A DNA stretch of 64,000 nt from G965218495 sp965262785 (GTDB taxonomy: Bacteria > Bacteroidota > Rhodothermia > Rhodothermales > Bin80), in assembly GCA_965262785.1 (NCBI GenBank), contig OZ253559.1, positions 3,534,001 through 3,598,000 of the forward strand, in the 5' to 3' direction. Made by a program: the position numbers and the translations under genes. The notes beneath the pieces are model-generated. The model ran no database searches and was not told where the DNA came from. It saw only the letters and a program-made list of their open reading frames with translations. Position 1 is the first letter of the stretch, and the number at the start of each line of letters is the position of its first letter. This document shows positions 9,140 through 18,845 of this stretch, in pieces.

Positions 9140-10267
9140 CTACCTGATCGTGTTTAGCATCCGCCCAAAACGGATCTGACCAAGGAGGGCCGGGCTGCCT
9201 TCTGCGTCCCACGAGAAGTAGACCATGACGGCCTTGCCGACGACGTGATCGAAGGGGACAAATCCCCAAAAGCGGCTGTCCTCTGAATTGTCCCTGTTAT
9301 CCCCCATCATGAAGTAGTAGTCCTGCGTAAAGGTATACGTCTGCGCAGGCTGCCCGTCTATGACGAACTGGCCCGCAGTGACGCCCGTTGTGTGCCCCTC
9401 GTACTTGCGGATGGCAGGCTCAAACATGGGCCAGTTTTCTTCGGTAAGTGTTACGGTCATCCCCTCCTTCGGAATCAGCACGGGACCGTAATTGTCCGGC
9501 GTGTAGTTCCTGCCCGGTGGGTACATGTGGTCCATGTAACCCGAGTTTTCACGCGCAATTGCCGGCGTCACCCGGTTCACGTAGGACCATTCGCGTAGCT
9601 CCGCTGCCGCTTCCTCGGTGGCTAGCACGCGCAAGACACTCGGGTTATTCGTCGGCGTCACCTCAGCGATGCCGATCTCACGCAGCCTGGCATACGGCAA
9701 CTGTACGCGCGGATTAGATTTGTATGCGTACCAGTGCTGCTGCATGCGCTCGTTGATGGGCTGCGAAACCCCGTCGATATGCACAACCTTGTTGATTACG
9801 GCCAGCGAGTCCCCCGGCATGCCCACCACCCGCTTGATATAGTGCATCTTGCGGTCGATGTAGTCTGCCTGATCGCCCGGCCAATTGAATACGACCGCAT
9901 CCCCGCGCTTGACGCTGGATAACCCCGGGACTCGCACCCAAGGCAGCTCAAGATTCGGAACATAGATCTGGGTAAACGGAATGCCCAGCGTAATGGGCGT
10001 CCGCGTTCCGTAGTGCAGCTTGGATACGAAAAGGTAGTCACCCACTAGCAGGCTCTTCTCCATTGACGGTGTTGGGATTCGAAACAGGTCAAACAGGAGC
10101 GTTCTGACGATCACCATAAAGATGATCGCAAAGACCATCGCATCAAGCCACTCCCGGAGATGGCCCTTCTTTTTCCTGGCTGGCTGCTCGCCACGGCGCT
10201 CCGCCCGCTTGGTGGCACGCTGCTCGCGCCGCTTACGTCGCGACTCTCTAGATTGAGTTTCAGTCAA
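9140..10267 (-). CDS. lepB: signal peptidase I
   Basis: LepB removes signal peptides from exported proteins at the periplasmic face of the inner membrane. The protein is 375 residues, the long form typical of Bacteroidota relatives. A very basic N-terminal 35 residues precede a membrane helix at about 42-60. The catalytic Ser is in IPTPSME (S68), the catalytic Lys in the segment YIKRVVGMPGD (K145), and box E, GDNRDNSEDSR, is at 322-332. The large insertion between the Lys box and box E (about 160-315) is usual for this group. It may form an operon with lepA and the secreted hypothetical gene between them, all on the minus strand. Confidence 0.95.
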   Translation of the reverse strand: MTETQSRESRRKRREQRATKRAERRGEQPARKKKGHLREWLDAMVFAIIFMVIVRTLLFDLFRIPTPSMEKSLLVGDYLFVSKLHYGTRTPITLGIPFTQIYVPNLELPWVRVPGLSSVKRGDAVVFNWPGDQADYIDRKMHYIKRVVGMPGDSLAVINKVVHIDGVSQPINERMQQHWYAYKSNPRVQLPYARLREIGIAEVTPTNNPSVLRVLATEEAAAELREWSYVNRVTPAIARENSGYMDHMYPPGRNYTPDNYGPVLIPKEGMTVTLTEENWPMFEPAIRKYEGHTTGVTAGQFVIDGQPAQTYTFTQDYYFMMGDNRDNSEDSRFWGFVPFDHVVGKAVMVYFSWDAEGSPALLGQIRFGRMLNTIR

Positions 10268-10294
10268 GACACATACCGTCGGTTTGGTGCAACT

Positions 10295-11146
10295 CTAATG
10301 CCTACGTGCAAGCAACTCAGGCCGGCCACGGGCCAAATTGGGCTGCCGGATAGGCTCAAAAATGAAGTTGGTTCCATCGTAGCCTGTCCGGTACCAACGC
10401 TCTTCGACGTCGTCGTAGAAGTAATCAACGAAGGCCCCATACGGCGCCTCGCGGACCACGCGCCCCAGAAGTGACTGGCGAACTGCGTATAAATGTTCCC
10501 GGAATCTATGGTCACCAGCAAGCACAATACCATGGTCAAGCGGTCCGCGTGCATCCATAACAATCACCGGAATAGTATCGTTTACGACAAACCAGTACTC
10601 AAACTGTATAAACTCGGCTTGCTGTCCGGCGACCCTGGCTTCCACGATGGTTTCCGTAGGTACGCCGAAGGCGCTCTGCATCTTCGCGCGAACCCGTGGC
10701 GTGGCTGTCGTGTCTAAAGCGGTAAAGTGGTCGTTGCCGATGTATGCCATCTTGGTGCCGCTGAACAACCCCTGATACTTTAGCCTTTCGGTTGGGTCAA
10801 TCAGCACCCACGACTTGACTTCGCCCGCCCAGGGCGGCTCAGGAGGTGGCGGAAGCGCCTTGGCGGCCAAGGCCATAATCCATGCGCTGAGCGTGTCGGA
10901 AGGTACCATTTGACGATCCAGAGCGGCCGGTGCCACAAGGGCACCCTCGCGTCCCACAAACTCCCGAATCTCTTTGGCGAATCTCGCACGGGAATAGATC
11001 CACCCAATCTCGTCCTTGGCGATTTGTGCACGCTGCTCGCCCGCGGCAGATGCTGCGTGACCTGCAAACAGCAATAGGCTTGCCATGAATGACATCACTC
11101 CGAATCGAAAGCAAAGGGCCCCAACCTTGCGACACACGGTGCGCAC
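10295..11146 (-). CDS. predicted secreted protein of unknown function
   Basis: I chose the GTG at 11144-11146, one base after the lepA stop, which gives about 283 residues. The frame is open further upstream, but that part overlaps lepA. The N-terminus carries a hydrophobic signal (MASLLLFAGHAASA). The body has a segment reading SWVLIDPTERLKYQGL and a region rich in aromatic residues near the C-terminus. It reminds me loosely of GWxTD-type proteins, but the signature is absent and I do not assign it. Its position between lepA and lepB suggests co-expression with these genes. Confidence 0.6.
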   Translation of the reverse strand: MRTVCRKVGALCFRFGVMSFMASLLLFAGHAASAAGEQRAQIAKDEIGWIYSRARFAKEIREFVGREGALVAPAALDRQMVPSDTLSAWIMALAAKALPPPPEPPWAGEVKSWVLIDPTERLKYQGLFSGTKMAYIGNDHFTALDTTATPRVRAKMQSAFGVPTETIVEARVAGQQAEFIQFEYWFVVNDTIPVIVMDARGPLDHGIVLAGDHRFREHLYAVRQSLLGRVVREAPYGAFVDYFYDDVEERWYRTGYDGTNFIFEPIRQPNLARGRPELLARRH

Positions 11147-11147
11147 A

Positions 11148-12953
11148 TCAGTCCTCCATCGATAGTACTGCCAAGAAGGCCTCTTGTGGCACTTCCACGT
11201 TGCCGACATGCTTCATGCGCTTTTTGCCCTCTTTCTGCTTTTCCAATAGCTTCCGCTTGCGCGTGATATCCCCTCCGTAGCACTTGGCGGTGACGTCCTT
11301 TCGAACCGCGCGGACTGTGGTACGGGCAATTACTCGGCTTCCGATCGCAGCTTGAATTGCTACCTCGAACATCTGCCGGGGAATTAGCTCCTTCAGCCGT
11401 GACGTGAGCTTGCGCCCCATCTCAAACGCCTTTGTGCGGTGAACTATTGCTGAAAGTGCATCTACAGGATCCCCGTTGATCAGGATGTCCAGCTTTATCA
11501 GGTCACTTCGACGATACTCTGCCAACTCGTAGTCGAACGAGGCATAGCCACGGCTAAGGCTCTTTAGTTTGTCATAGAAGTCAAAGACGATTTCGGCAAG
11601 CGGGAGCTGGTACTCCAAGCTTACCCTCTCCTGATCGAGGTACGTCTGGTTGCTGTACTCACCCCGCCGATCCTGGCAAAGCCTCATCAGGTTGCCGATA
11701 TAGGCAGTGGGGGTAATGATCTCAGCCTTTACATAAGGCTCGCATAAATGGTCAAGCACGTTACCCACCGGCACCTTGTTCGGGTTTTCCACGATCTGCA
11801 CCGCTCCGCTGGTCAAAACGACTTCGTACTTCACGTTGGGAAGCGTGGTGATGATGTCCAGGTCGAATTCCCGGTCCAGCCGCTCCTGCACGATTTCCAT
11901 ATGCAGAAGCCCCAGGAATCCCACGCGAAACCCGAATCCCAGCGCTACCGACGTCTCCGGCTCGTACGTAATTGCCGAATCGTTCAACTGCAGCCGCTCC
12001 AGCGAAGCGCGCAGGTCCTCAAATTGCTCGGCATTTGAAGGGTATACCCCCGAAAACACCATCGGCTTTACCTCGCGAAACCCCGAAATCGGCTCCGAAG
12101 CCCGCCTGCGCGCATGCGTGATCGTATCGCCAACACGCGTATCCCTAACATCCTTGATAGACCCAATCACGTATCCAACGTCACCTGCACGCAGCTCGTC
12201 AGCAGGCTTCATGCCCAAGCGCAAAACACCGATCTCCTCGGCCGCGTACGAACAGCCTGCGGCCATAAAGTAAATCTCGTCACGACGTTGCAACGTGCCT
12301 TCAAAAACACGCACATATGCTACAGCACCCCGATACTGGTTGAACACCGAGTCAAAGATCAATGCCCGCAGCGGGGCGCTGCCATCGCCCTCGGGCGGCG
12401 GAACACGCTCGATGATGGATTCCAGTACCGCCTCAATGCCGTAACCGGTCTTGGCACTGATGCTGAGCACGTCCTCGGCTGGCTCACCGATCAGATTCTC
12501 CACCGACATTGCCACCAGGTCCGGGCGGGCGCTGGGCAGATCCACCTTGTTGAGGACAGGGATGATCTCAAGGTCGTTGTCCAGGGCAAGAAAGAGGTTG
12601 CTGACCGTTTGCGCCTCAATGCCCTGTGCGGCATCAATTACCAGGACTGCGCCCTCGCACGCCTTGAGTGCCCTGGATACCTCGTACGCAAAGTCCACAT
12701 GGCCGGGCGTATCGATCAGGTTAAGCGTATACGTGTGCCCATCCGCAGCTGCGTATTGCATCTGGACGGCGTGGCTTTTTATGGTAATACCGCGTTCACG
12801 CTCCAGATCCATGGAGTCCAAGACCTGGTCCTGCATGTCCCGCTTCGCTACCGTACCGGTGATCTCTAGCAGCCGGTCGGCAAGCGTGCTCTTGCCATGG
12901 TCAATGTGGGCAATGATGCAAAAATTCCGAATTCGGCTTTGGCAGAGAGGCAT
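11148..12953 (-). CDS. lepA: elongation factor 4 (LepA), back-translocating GTPase
   Basis: LepA is a ribosome-dependent GTPase related to EF-G that acts on stalled or mistranslocated ribosomes. I start at the ATG at 12951-12953 (MPLCQ...), giving 601 residues, the normal length. The frame is open 10 codons further but without family support. G1 is AHIDHGKST (15-23), G3 is DTPGH (80-84) and G4 is NKVD (134-137). The C-terminal LepA-specific domain ends in the segment KRKLLEKQKEGKKRMK, followed by a short VPQEAFLAVL tail as usual. The protein is intact and canonical. Confidence 0.96.
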   Translation of the reverse strand: MPLCQSRIRNFCIIAHIDHGKSTLADRLLEITGTVAKRDMQDQVLDSMDLERERGITIKSHAVQMQYAAADGHTYTLNLIDTPGHVDFAYEVSRALKACEGAVLVIDAAQGIEAQTVSNLFLALDNDLEIIPVLNKVDLPSARPDLVAMSVENLIGEPAEDVLSISAKTGYGIEAVLESIIERVPPPEGDGSAPLRALIFDSVFNQYRGAVAYVRVFEGTLQRRDEIYFMAAGCSYAAEEIGVLRLGMKPADELRAGDVGYVIGSIKDVRDTRVGDTITHARRRASEPISGFREVKPMVFSGVYPSNAEQFEDLRASLERLQLNDSAITYEPETSVALGFGFRVGFLGLLHMEIVQERLDREFDLDIITTLPNVKYEVVLTSGAVQIVENPNKVPVGNVLDHLCEPYVKAEIITPTAYIGNLMRLCQDRRGEYSNQTYLDQERVSLEYQLPLAEIVFDFYDKLKSLSRGYASFDYELAEYRRSDLIKLDILINGDPVDALSAIVHRTKAFEMGRKLTSRLKELIPRQMFEVAIQAAIGSRVIARTTVRAVRKDVTAKCYGGDITRKRKLLEKQKEGKKRMKHVGNVEVPQEAFLAVLSMED

Positions 12954-13028
12954 AGGATCGGCTGCTGCGCCGCAAAGGCGCACATGAACTACGATTCTAC
13001 CTGTTGTGAATCATTAGGCGCGTAAGGC

Positions 13029-13316
13029 TTACGCTGTATGCCATGAGGTATCGGACAGGTCTATCCGCTCCACAATGCCGACAATCGTTGCATCGGTAGG
13101 GGTTAAGCCCGGCTTGAAGGGCAACGCCGCTTCGCTCGAAGTGGCCAACATCACTACGTCCCCGGGGCCAGCATCCATGGTATCAAGGGCGATAACGAGT
13201 GGTCCTGAGGTTGCGCCGCCGGAAGTGATGGGCGTAACAATCAGCATCCTTTTCCCCGCTAGACGCGGAGACTTGCATGTGGACCAGATACTGCCGATGA
13301 CGCGTCCCAGCCTCAT
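13029..13316 (-). CDS. EutN/CcmL-type microcompartment vertex protein (BMC-P), second of a pair
   Basis: This is a 95-residue BMC-P protein of the EutN/CcmL family, which forms pentamers that cap the vertices of bacterial microcompartment shells. It starts RLGRVIGSIWSTCKSPRLAG, matching the family opening (GxVxGxVxATxKxxxLxG). It has the ALDTMDAGPGDVVML core and ends with the conserved IVGIVE strand. The usual GSSAR stretch after the core is altered to TSSEA. It begins 3 bases after the stop of its paralog at 13320. No BMC-H/T hexamer genes or encapsulated enzymes are in the window. Confidence 0.85.
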   Translation of the reverse strand: MRLGRVIGSIWSTCKSPRLAGKRMLIVTPITSGGATSGPLVIALDTMDAGPGDVVMLATSSEAALPFKPGLTPTDATIVGIVERIDLSDTSWHTA

Positions 13317-13319
13317 TCG

Positions 13320-13589
13320 TTAGCCCGGGACATCGAGTTTGTCTACGATAGCGGATATTACCGCATCCACGGGCTTGTTTCTGGTGAGTGCGGTCTGGCG
13401 GGCACTTGAACCCTGCGCGACCAGGACTGTCTCGCCGACCCCGGCACCAACGCTGTCAACGGCCACCACGAATCCCCTCTGCAATACGCCATCGAGCCCG
13501 ACCCGCCGAACAATCTGTAGCTTCATGCCTTTGAGCTGATCGTCTTTGCGGGTCGCCCATACGGTCCCTATGACTTTGCCAAGCAACAT
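13320..13589 (-). CDS. EutN/CcmL-type microcompartment vertex protein (BMC-P), first of a pair
   Basis: I start at the ATG at 13587-13589, giving 89 residues; 25 upstream in-frame codons have no family match. It opens with LLGKVIGTVWATRKDDQLKG, has the canonical VDSVGAGVGETVLVAQGSSAR core and ends with PVDAVISAIVDKL. It is closer to the family consensus than its downstream neighbour. Two unequal BMC-P genes in tandem are usual in microcompartment operons, where different pentamers share a shell. Here they lie beside a Leu tRNA and lepA instead. Confidence 0.87.
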   Translation of the reverse strand: MLLGKVIGTVWATRKDDQLKGMKLQIVRRVGLDGVLQRGFVVAVDSVGAGVGETVLVAQGSSARQTALTRNKPVDAVISAIVDKLDVPG

Positions 13590-13710
13590 CGGTTCATGCG
13601 GTCCTGCCGGGAACAACAACGGCAAATTACGAATGAATACGGGTATTGACGGGCAGCACCGCACTCAATGCGGAATCCTTTCAGAACCACGAATCCGCAA
13701 GGGCCCAAGG

Positions 13711-13794
13711 TGCCCTGGAGAGGACTCGAACCTCCACGCCCGTTCGGGCACAGCATCCTGAATGCTGCGCGTCTACCAGTTCCGCCACCAGGGC
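13711..13794 (-). tRNA. tRNA-Leu (CAG)
   Basis: Read on the minus strand, a complete cloverleaf can be folded. The acceptor GCCCTGG pairs with CCAGGGC. The D arm contains GGCGGAACTGGTAGACGC, the anticodon loop reads TTCAGGA (CAG), a long class II variable arm reads TGCCCGAACGGGCG, and the T arm contains GGTTCGAGTCC. The extra arm and anticodon both indicate leucine. CCA is not encoded. Confidence 0.95.
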
Positions 13795-13909
13795 ATTCGG
13801 CAGATAAACTTTGTTGGGTAGTGTGCAGTTCCATTTCCCGGATGGAAACAAACGACGCAGGCACCGGTTGACGGGCGCCGCAGCCTTGGTTGTCATTGCC
13901 CTCTGCCAC

Positions 13910-13981
13910 TCCTCGGTAGCTCAATGGTAGAGCATGCGGCTGTTAACCGCAGGGTTGTAGGTTCGAGTCCTACCCGGGGAG
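13910..13981 (+). tRNA. tRNA-Asn (GTT)
   Basis: This is a class I cloverleaf. The acceptor TCCTCGG pairs with CCGGGGA (one T-G pair), the D arm contains AGCTCAATGGTAGAGC, the anticodon stem-loop GCGGCTGTTAACCGC carries GTT, and the T arm is GTAGGTTCGAGTCCTAC. The discriminator base is G. It diverges from the Leu tRNA gene 115 bases away. Confidence 0.95.
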
Positions 13982-14028
13982 CAGTACCACCGCCTTCTGG
14001 CTTCGTTACGCGGGGGTCTTTTTGGCGC

Positions 14029-14817
14029 CTAGTCGGCAGGGAGCGCCCGCATCGCCTGAGTGGAGAACCCCCCGTCTACCAGCAGCGTTTGCCCCGTTAC
14101 GTACCGGCTGGCCTCAGAGGCCAGAAACACCACTGCGCCGTCCAGGTCATTGGGCAAGCCGGGGCGGCCCAAAGGAAGCCTTGTCTTTAACGTCGCGACC
14201 CATTCGGCATCTTCATAGAGCGCCTGATTTAACGCCGTCCTGAACCAACCCGGCGCGATGCAATTGACCGTGACACCGTGGCTACCCCAGTCATCAGCAA
14301 GCGACATCGTAAGCTGCTTTACGCCACCCTTACTCGCACAGTAAGGACCCAGACCCGCATACCCTGCGACACTGGTTAGCGACCCAATGTTGACGATGCG
14401 ACCATAGCCGGCAGGTACCATGTGACGGGCTACCGCCTGCGCGACAAAGAAGGTCCCGCGTAGGTTAGTGTCAATGATCGTATTCCAATCATCCCAGGAG
14501 ACTTCCAATGCCGGTTTGCGGTTGTTGCATCCTGCGTTGTTGACCAGGATGTCGATACGTCCGAAGTATTCCACCGCCTGCGCTACCATCTGCTCGATGC
14601 TTGCTTGGCTGCGCACATCCAAGGCCAAAGCCAGTACATCGCGACCGAGTGCTTGAACTTCCGACTGAAACACCAGGAGGCTCGCAGAATCTCGACTGGT
14701 GACTACCAGGTCTGCGCCTGCAGTCGCCAGTGCTCTGGCCATGAACTGCCCGAGGCCACGACTAGCGCCGGTTACGATGGCCACGCGACCCGAAAGGTCA
14801 AAAGGATTGTCTGCCAT
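14029..14817 (-). CDS. SDR-family oxidoreductase, gluconate 5-dehydrogenase-like
   Basis: This 262-residue classical SDR has TGASRGLG at residues 16-23, NNAG, a catalytic Ser in IGSLTS and YCASKGG containing the Tyr/Lys pair. It ends with the usual TGQTLLVDGG strand. The overall sequence resembles gluconate 5-dehydrogenase and 2-deoxy-D-gluconate 3-dehydrogenase-type enzymes. It lies about 900 bases from a GntP-family permease, an IlvD-type dehydratase and a zinc alcohol dehydrogenase, which favours a role in sugar-acid or polyol oxidation. The exact substrate is inference. It is transcribed away from those genes. Confidence 0.85.
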   Translation of the reverse strand: MADNPFDLSGRVAIVTGASRGLGQFMARALATAGADLVVTSRDSASLLVFQSEVQALGRDVLALALDVRSQASIEQMVAQAVEYFGRIDILVNNAGCNNRKPALEVSWDDWNTIIDTNLRGTFFVAQAVARHMVPAGYGRIVNIGSLTSVAGYAGLGPYCASKGGVKQLTMSLADDWGSHGVTVNCIAPGWFRTALNQALYEDAEWVATLKTRLPLGRPGLPNDLDGAVVFLASEASRYVTGQTLLVDGGFSTQAMRALPAD

Positions 14818-15730
14818 TGAAGCTAAATGCTGTTTCCGCGGAGTACGTACGCGGCGCTTCCAGGCACGTTCTTCGCAATACTGCTTTTTGATCCAAAGTC
14901 AACCGCGTGCTTTGCCTGTTGAAACAGCCGACCCAGCTATGCTACGCAGCCGTGGAATAAGCGAGAACTGAGGGAATCTCCATGGGTTGCCCTGCTACCT
15001 GCAGCCCGTCGACTAGAATGACTGGCTGCGAGGGGATACTCTTCATGAAGCAGCGTTGAGTGACCCGTTGTGGTTTGTATTCTTGCGCAAGCCCTGCCTT
15101 GCGCGGCGACATGTAAGCCCCGGTGCAGGGTTTGGCTGCCGTAGGCGTTGCCCTGGAAGCCCGCGTTTAGGCGGGTTGCCTACTCGGGAGCACGCCGCTT
15201 GTTGCCTTTGAGTGCCTATCCGCCACCTCTATACACCCTGCATGCCACGGAGGAAGGATGCATCAACTGGCGAGACCCGACAAGCTTAGGGAATGCGCGG
15301 ACTGTACACGGCGTTCAAAGAATTGCAAAGCGCGCCAGAAACCCCTGCAGGCCTGCTAGGACCACCGGCTGGGCCAATTCAATGCACCTTACCACGCCTG
15401 CCAATTAGCGTTATGCAGGATCGCTCATCGCCGCAGGTCTTTCGTCACCAAGGCAACGAAGAGTATTGGGGCTCATGAAGAGGAAGGCACCGGCCCCAAG
15501 GTTGCTGCGCAACTGCGCTGCCTGTGACGCACTCATGACAATACAGCATGTCCGGCGTGAAGCCGCCACTATTTTGTGAGGGGTAGGTCCCAGCGATGCG
15601 CTGTGCACCCAGCTTGGGCCGTCACCGGTCCCCGTGAGGTTTGGCTTGCCCCTCCCCTGCGGGTGCCGTGGATGGCATATATTCCGGCTCAGACTTCTGA
15701 GCGGCTTGCCGCTACAGGTAACACTCTGCC
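14818..15730. other. about 900 bases without a recognisable gene
   Basis: This is the divergent region between the SDR gene and the GntP permease. It has only short frames and presumably contains the promoters of both transcripts. I could not pick a convincing promoter or operator. Confidence 0.5.
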
Positions 15731-17092
15731 ATGGTACCCATACTTATTCTAGTTCTTGCCATCCTGATCGTCGTAGGGATGATTGTCGGACTCCGTATCA
15801 ACGCGTTCGTAGCGCTGATTACGGCAGCAATCCTCGTAAGCCTTCTCTCGCCCGGCCCCTGGCCCGACAAGATTGCGCGTGTTGCCACAGCCTTTGGCTC
15901 TACCGCAGGCAGCATCGGCATTGTGATCGCTATGGCCGCCGTAATCGGGGTCACCATGATGGCCAGTGGCGCTGCAGATCGTGTGGTTCAGGCCTTCCTT
16001 GATCTCTTGGGTAAACAGCGCGGTGGTACAGCCCTTACCGCGAGCGGCTTCGTGCTGTCCGTTCCGGTTTTCTTCGACACCGTATTTTACCTGCTGATTC
16101 CGCTGGCGCGTTCCATGTACCGCCATACAGGCGGGGGATACCTCGGCTTTGTCATGGCTATCAGCGCAGGGGCCGCCGCCACACATAGCCTCGTGCCGCC
16201 GACTCCGGGGCCGCTCATCATTGCAGATAACCTGGGCATCGACCTCGGAACGATGATGCTAGTTGGCGCCGTTGTTGCCCTGCCCGCAGCAGTTGCAGGA
16301 TTTCTGTTTGCAGGATGGATGGATCGCCGTATGCCCGTGCCGATGCGCTCCGTGCCGGGCGAGCAGAAGCAGGAACCACTTGAGAAGACCCCTGCCTTGT
16401 CTCTTGCGCTGGCACCCATCGTGCTGCCCGTGGCGCTGATCTCTGGAAAGACCATCCTGACGCCCCTGGCCCAGAGCCATAGCTCCGTGCTGCAGTCCCT
16501 ATCCGAGTGGTTCAGCGTCCTTGGGGACCCAAACCTCGCTCTGCTTCTTGCAGCATTCGTAAGCGTGGCACTATATGTTCGGATGCGGCACCCGTCAAGG
16601 AAGGCCATGGGAGAACTTATCGAACAGTCTCTGCTCAGCGGCGGCATCATTATTCTGATTACGGCTGCCGGTGGCACCTTCGGCGCCATGCTCAAGGAAG
16701 CTCAGATCGGGCCTGCGATCCAGGCTATGCTGCCCGCCGGCACGCAAGCCTCGGGCCTTCTCATGCTCGCACTCGGATTTGGTATCGCGGCGCTCTTGAA
16801 GTTTGCACAGGGATCGTCCACAGTGGCCATGATCACTGCCAGTGCGATGGCCGCCACCATGGTGGCACCCGCAGACCTAGGATTCCATGTCGTTTACCTC
16901 GGGACGGCTATCGGCAGTGGGGCCTTGGTAGGATCCTGGATGAATGACAGCGGGTTCTGGATTTACTCCAAGATGGGTGGCATCACCGAGGCGGAAACCC
17001 TTAAGTCGTGGACGCCCCTGCTGGCCATAATGGGAGTTGTGGGTGGTCTCACTTCGCTTCTGATGGCCCTCTTTGTACCTCTTAGTCCATGA
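15731..17092 (+). CDS. GntP-family gluconate/sugar-acid permease
   Basis: This 453-residue, very hydrophobic protein of the GntP/Idn secondary transporter family probably has 12-14 membrane segments. It starts with the typical hydrophobic run after MVPILIL. It contains the family-like segments TPGPLIIADNLGID and AQGSSTVAMITASAM. GntP permeases import gluconate and related aldonates with protons across the inner membrane. The stop overlaps the start of the dehydratase gene by 4 bases (ATGA), so the two are almost certainly translated together and the substrate of one is likely the substrate of the other. Confidence 0.92.
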   Translation: MVPILILVLAILIVVGMIVGLRINAFVALITAAILVSLLSPGPWPDKIARVATAFGSTAGSIGIVIAMAAVIGVTMMASGAADRVVQAFLDLLGKQRGGTALTASGFVLSVPVFFDTVFYLLIPLARSMYRHTGGGYLGFVMAISAGAAATHSLVPPTPGPLIIADNLGIDLGTMMLVGAVVALPAAVAGFLFAGWMDRRMPVPMRSVPGEQKQEPLEKTPALSLALAPIVLPVALISGKTILTPLAQSHSSVLQSLSEWFSVLGDPNLALLLAAFVSVALYVRMRHPSRKAMGELIEQSLLSGGIIILITAAGGTFGAMLKEAQIGPAIQAMLPAGTQASGLLMLALGFGIAALLKFAQGSSTVAMITASAMAATMVAPADLGFHVVYLGTAIGSGALVGSWMNDSGFWIYSKMGGITEAETLKSWTPLLAIMGVVGGLTSLLMALFVPLSP

Positions 17093-18813
17093 ACCGATAT
17101 AGCAAACAGGTAACCCAGAACCGAAACCAGGGCGGTGCGCGTGCTATGCTTCACGCCATTGGCCTCAGCGAGGCCGACCTGCAGAAACCTCAGGTAGGCA
17201 TAGTGAGCATGGGCTGGGAAGGTAACCCCTGCAACATGCACCTAAACGAGTTTGCACGCAGCATTAAAGCGAGCGTGCAGTCCCGTGGGCTGGTAGGCTT
17301 GGTGTTTCACACCATTGGGGTAAGCGACGGCATGTCGATGGGCTCTTCTGGCATGCGGTTTTCTCTTCCTTCCCGCGACATCATCGCAGAATCGATCGAG
17401 ACGGTAGCGTCCGCCCAGTGGTACGACGGCGTAGTGGCCGTCGCCGGGTGCGATAAAAACATGCCGGGGTCCATTATGGCCATGGCCCGCCTTAATCGCC
17501 CTGGCCTCATGGTCTATGGCGGTACCATCAGGCCGGGCTCCTGGAATGGCAAGAACATTGACATCGTGTCTGCTTTTGAGGCGGCGGGCCAGCGAGCGGC
17601 AGGAAAAATCACCGACAAAGACTTCAAGGACATCGCCCGCAGCGCCTGCCCGGGCGCTGGAGCGTGCGGCGGCATGTACACCGCCAACACTATGGCCTCC
17701 GCCATTGAAGCGCTGGGCATGACGGTTCCTTACGACTCGTCCTATCCTGCTGTCAGTGTCCATAAGCAGCGCGAACTGCAGCAGATCGGGCCCGTCATCT
17801 ACCGGCTATTGGAGCAAGACATCAAGCCACGGGACATCCTGACTAAGGATGCCTTTCGCAACGCCTTACGGGTCGTAATCGTGCTCGGTGGTTCAACGAA
17901 TGCGGCCTTGCACCTGATTGCTATGGCCAAGGCCGCCCGCGTGCCGCTAACATTGTCTGACTTTCAGGCTATGAGCGAATCGACACCCCTATTGGCTGAC
18001 CTTAAGCCAAGCGGCCGCTACGTTATGGAAGACTTATTCAATGCAGGTGGCGTGCCCGGCGTCATGAAAATGCTTCTGGAGGCGAACCTCCTGCACGGGG
18101 ACTGTCTCACAGTAACCGGCAAAACCATGTCCGAAAACCTCGCAGCGGCAGCCCCACTCAGCGCAGGCCAGGATGTCGTGCGCCCACTGGAGGATCCCAT
18201 CAAAGCTTCGGGCCACCTGCAGATTCTGTATGGCAACCTCGCGGAAGAGGGTGCGGTTGCCAAGATTACTGGCAAAGAGGGCGAGCACTTTCGTGGTACG
18301 GCCCGCGTGTTTGATACGGAAGAGGCCGCGATGGACGCCATCTTGGGTGGTCACGTCCACGCTGGCGATGTGCTGGTACTCCGCTACTGTGGCCCCAAAG
18401 GGGGGCCGGGCATGCCGGAGATGCTCCGACCCACAGGCGCCATCATGGGAGCGGGCCTGGGCGATAGGGTAGCCCTAGTCACCGATGGCCGTTTCTCTGG
18501 CGGCTCTCATGGATTCGTAGTGGGGCATGTCACGCCCGAAGCCCAGGTTGGAGGCACCATTGCCCTGGTGCAGGATGGCGATGTGATCTCGATTGATGCC
18601 GAAGCAAACACCATTGTGGTGCACCTGGACCCTCAGGAGCTTCTGGCACGGCGGCAGCGCTGGACCGCGCCGCCACTTAAGGCACGAGGAGGCATCCTTC
18701 TCCGTTATGCACACACGGTATCGTCCGCCAGTGAAGGTTGTGTAACGGACGCCTTCCCGCCACATTTGACTGCCACGGCAGTCCCTGGTGGCCGGCCGGC
18801 TTCAGCGGAATAG
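17089..18813 (+). CDS. IlvD/Edd-family dehydratase, dihydroxy-acid dehydratase type
   Basis: This 574-residue iron-sulfur dehydratase has the expected cluster-related cysteines: C48 in NPCNMHL, C121 in AGCDKNMPG and C187/C193 in ACPGAGACGG. These segments and the length are those of dihydroxy-acid dehydratase (IlvD), which makes 2-oxoacids for valine and isoleucine synthesis. The surroundings (GntP permease, alcohol dehydrogenase, no other ilv gene) suggest instead a sugar-acid dehydratase, as known for some IlvD/Edd members. I therefore give no gene symbol. Its ATG lies inside the permease stop region (ATGA overlap). Confidence 0.88.
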   Translation: MNRYSKQVTQNRNQGGARAMLHAIGLSEADLQKPQVGIVSMGWEGNPCNMHLNEFARSIKASVQSRGLVGLVFHTIGVSDGMSMGSSGMRFSLPSRDIIAESIETVASAQWYDGVVAVAGCDKNMPGSIMAMARLNRPGLMVYGGTIRPGSWNGKNIDIVSAFEAAGQRAAGKITDKDFKDIARSACPGAGACGGMYTANTMASAIEALGMTVPYDSSYPAVSVHKQRELQQIGPVIYRLLEQDIKPRDILTKDAFRNALRVVIVLGGSTNAALHLIAMAKAARVPLTLSDFQAMSESTPLLADLKPSGRYVMEDLFNAGGVPGVMKMLLEANLLHGDCLTVTGKTMSENLAAAAPLSAGQDVVRPLEDPIKASGHLQILYGNLAEEGAVAKITGKEGEHFRGTARVFDTEEAAMDAILGGHVHAGDVLVLRYCGPKGGPGMPEMLRPTGAIMGAGLGDRVALVTDGRFSGGSHGFVVGHVTPEAQVGGTIALVQDGDVISIDAEANTIVVHLDPQELLARRQRWTAPPLKARGGILLRYAHTVSSASEGCVTDAFPPHLTATAVPGGRPASAE

Positions 18814-18845
18814 TCGACTCATGGCGCTCAGGTCCAAGACATCTT

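Noticed and set aside
12114..12869. 251-codon plus-strand ORF
   Set aside because: It lies wholly antisense to lepA, which has all GTPase motifs, so it is a shadow of that gene.
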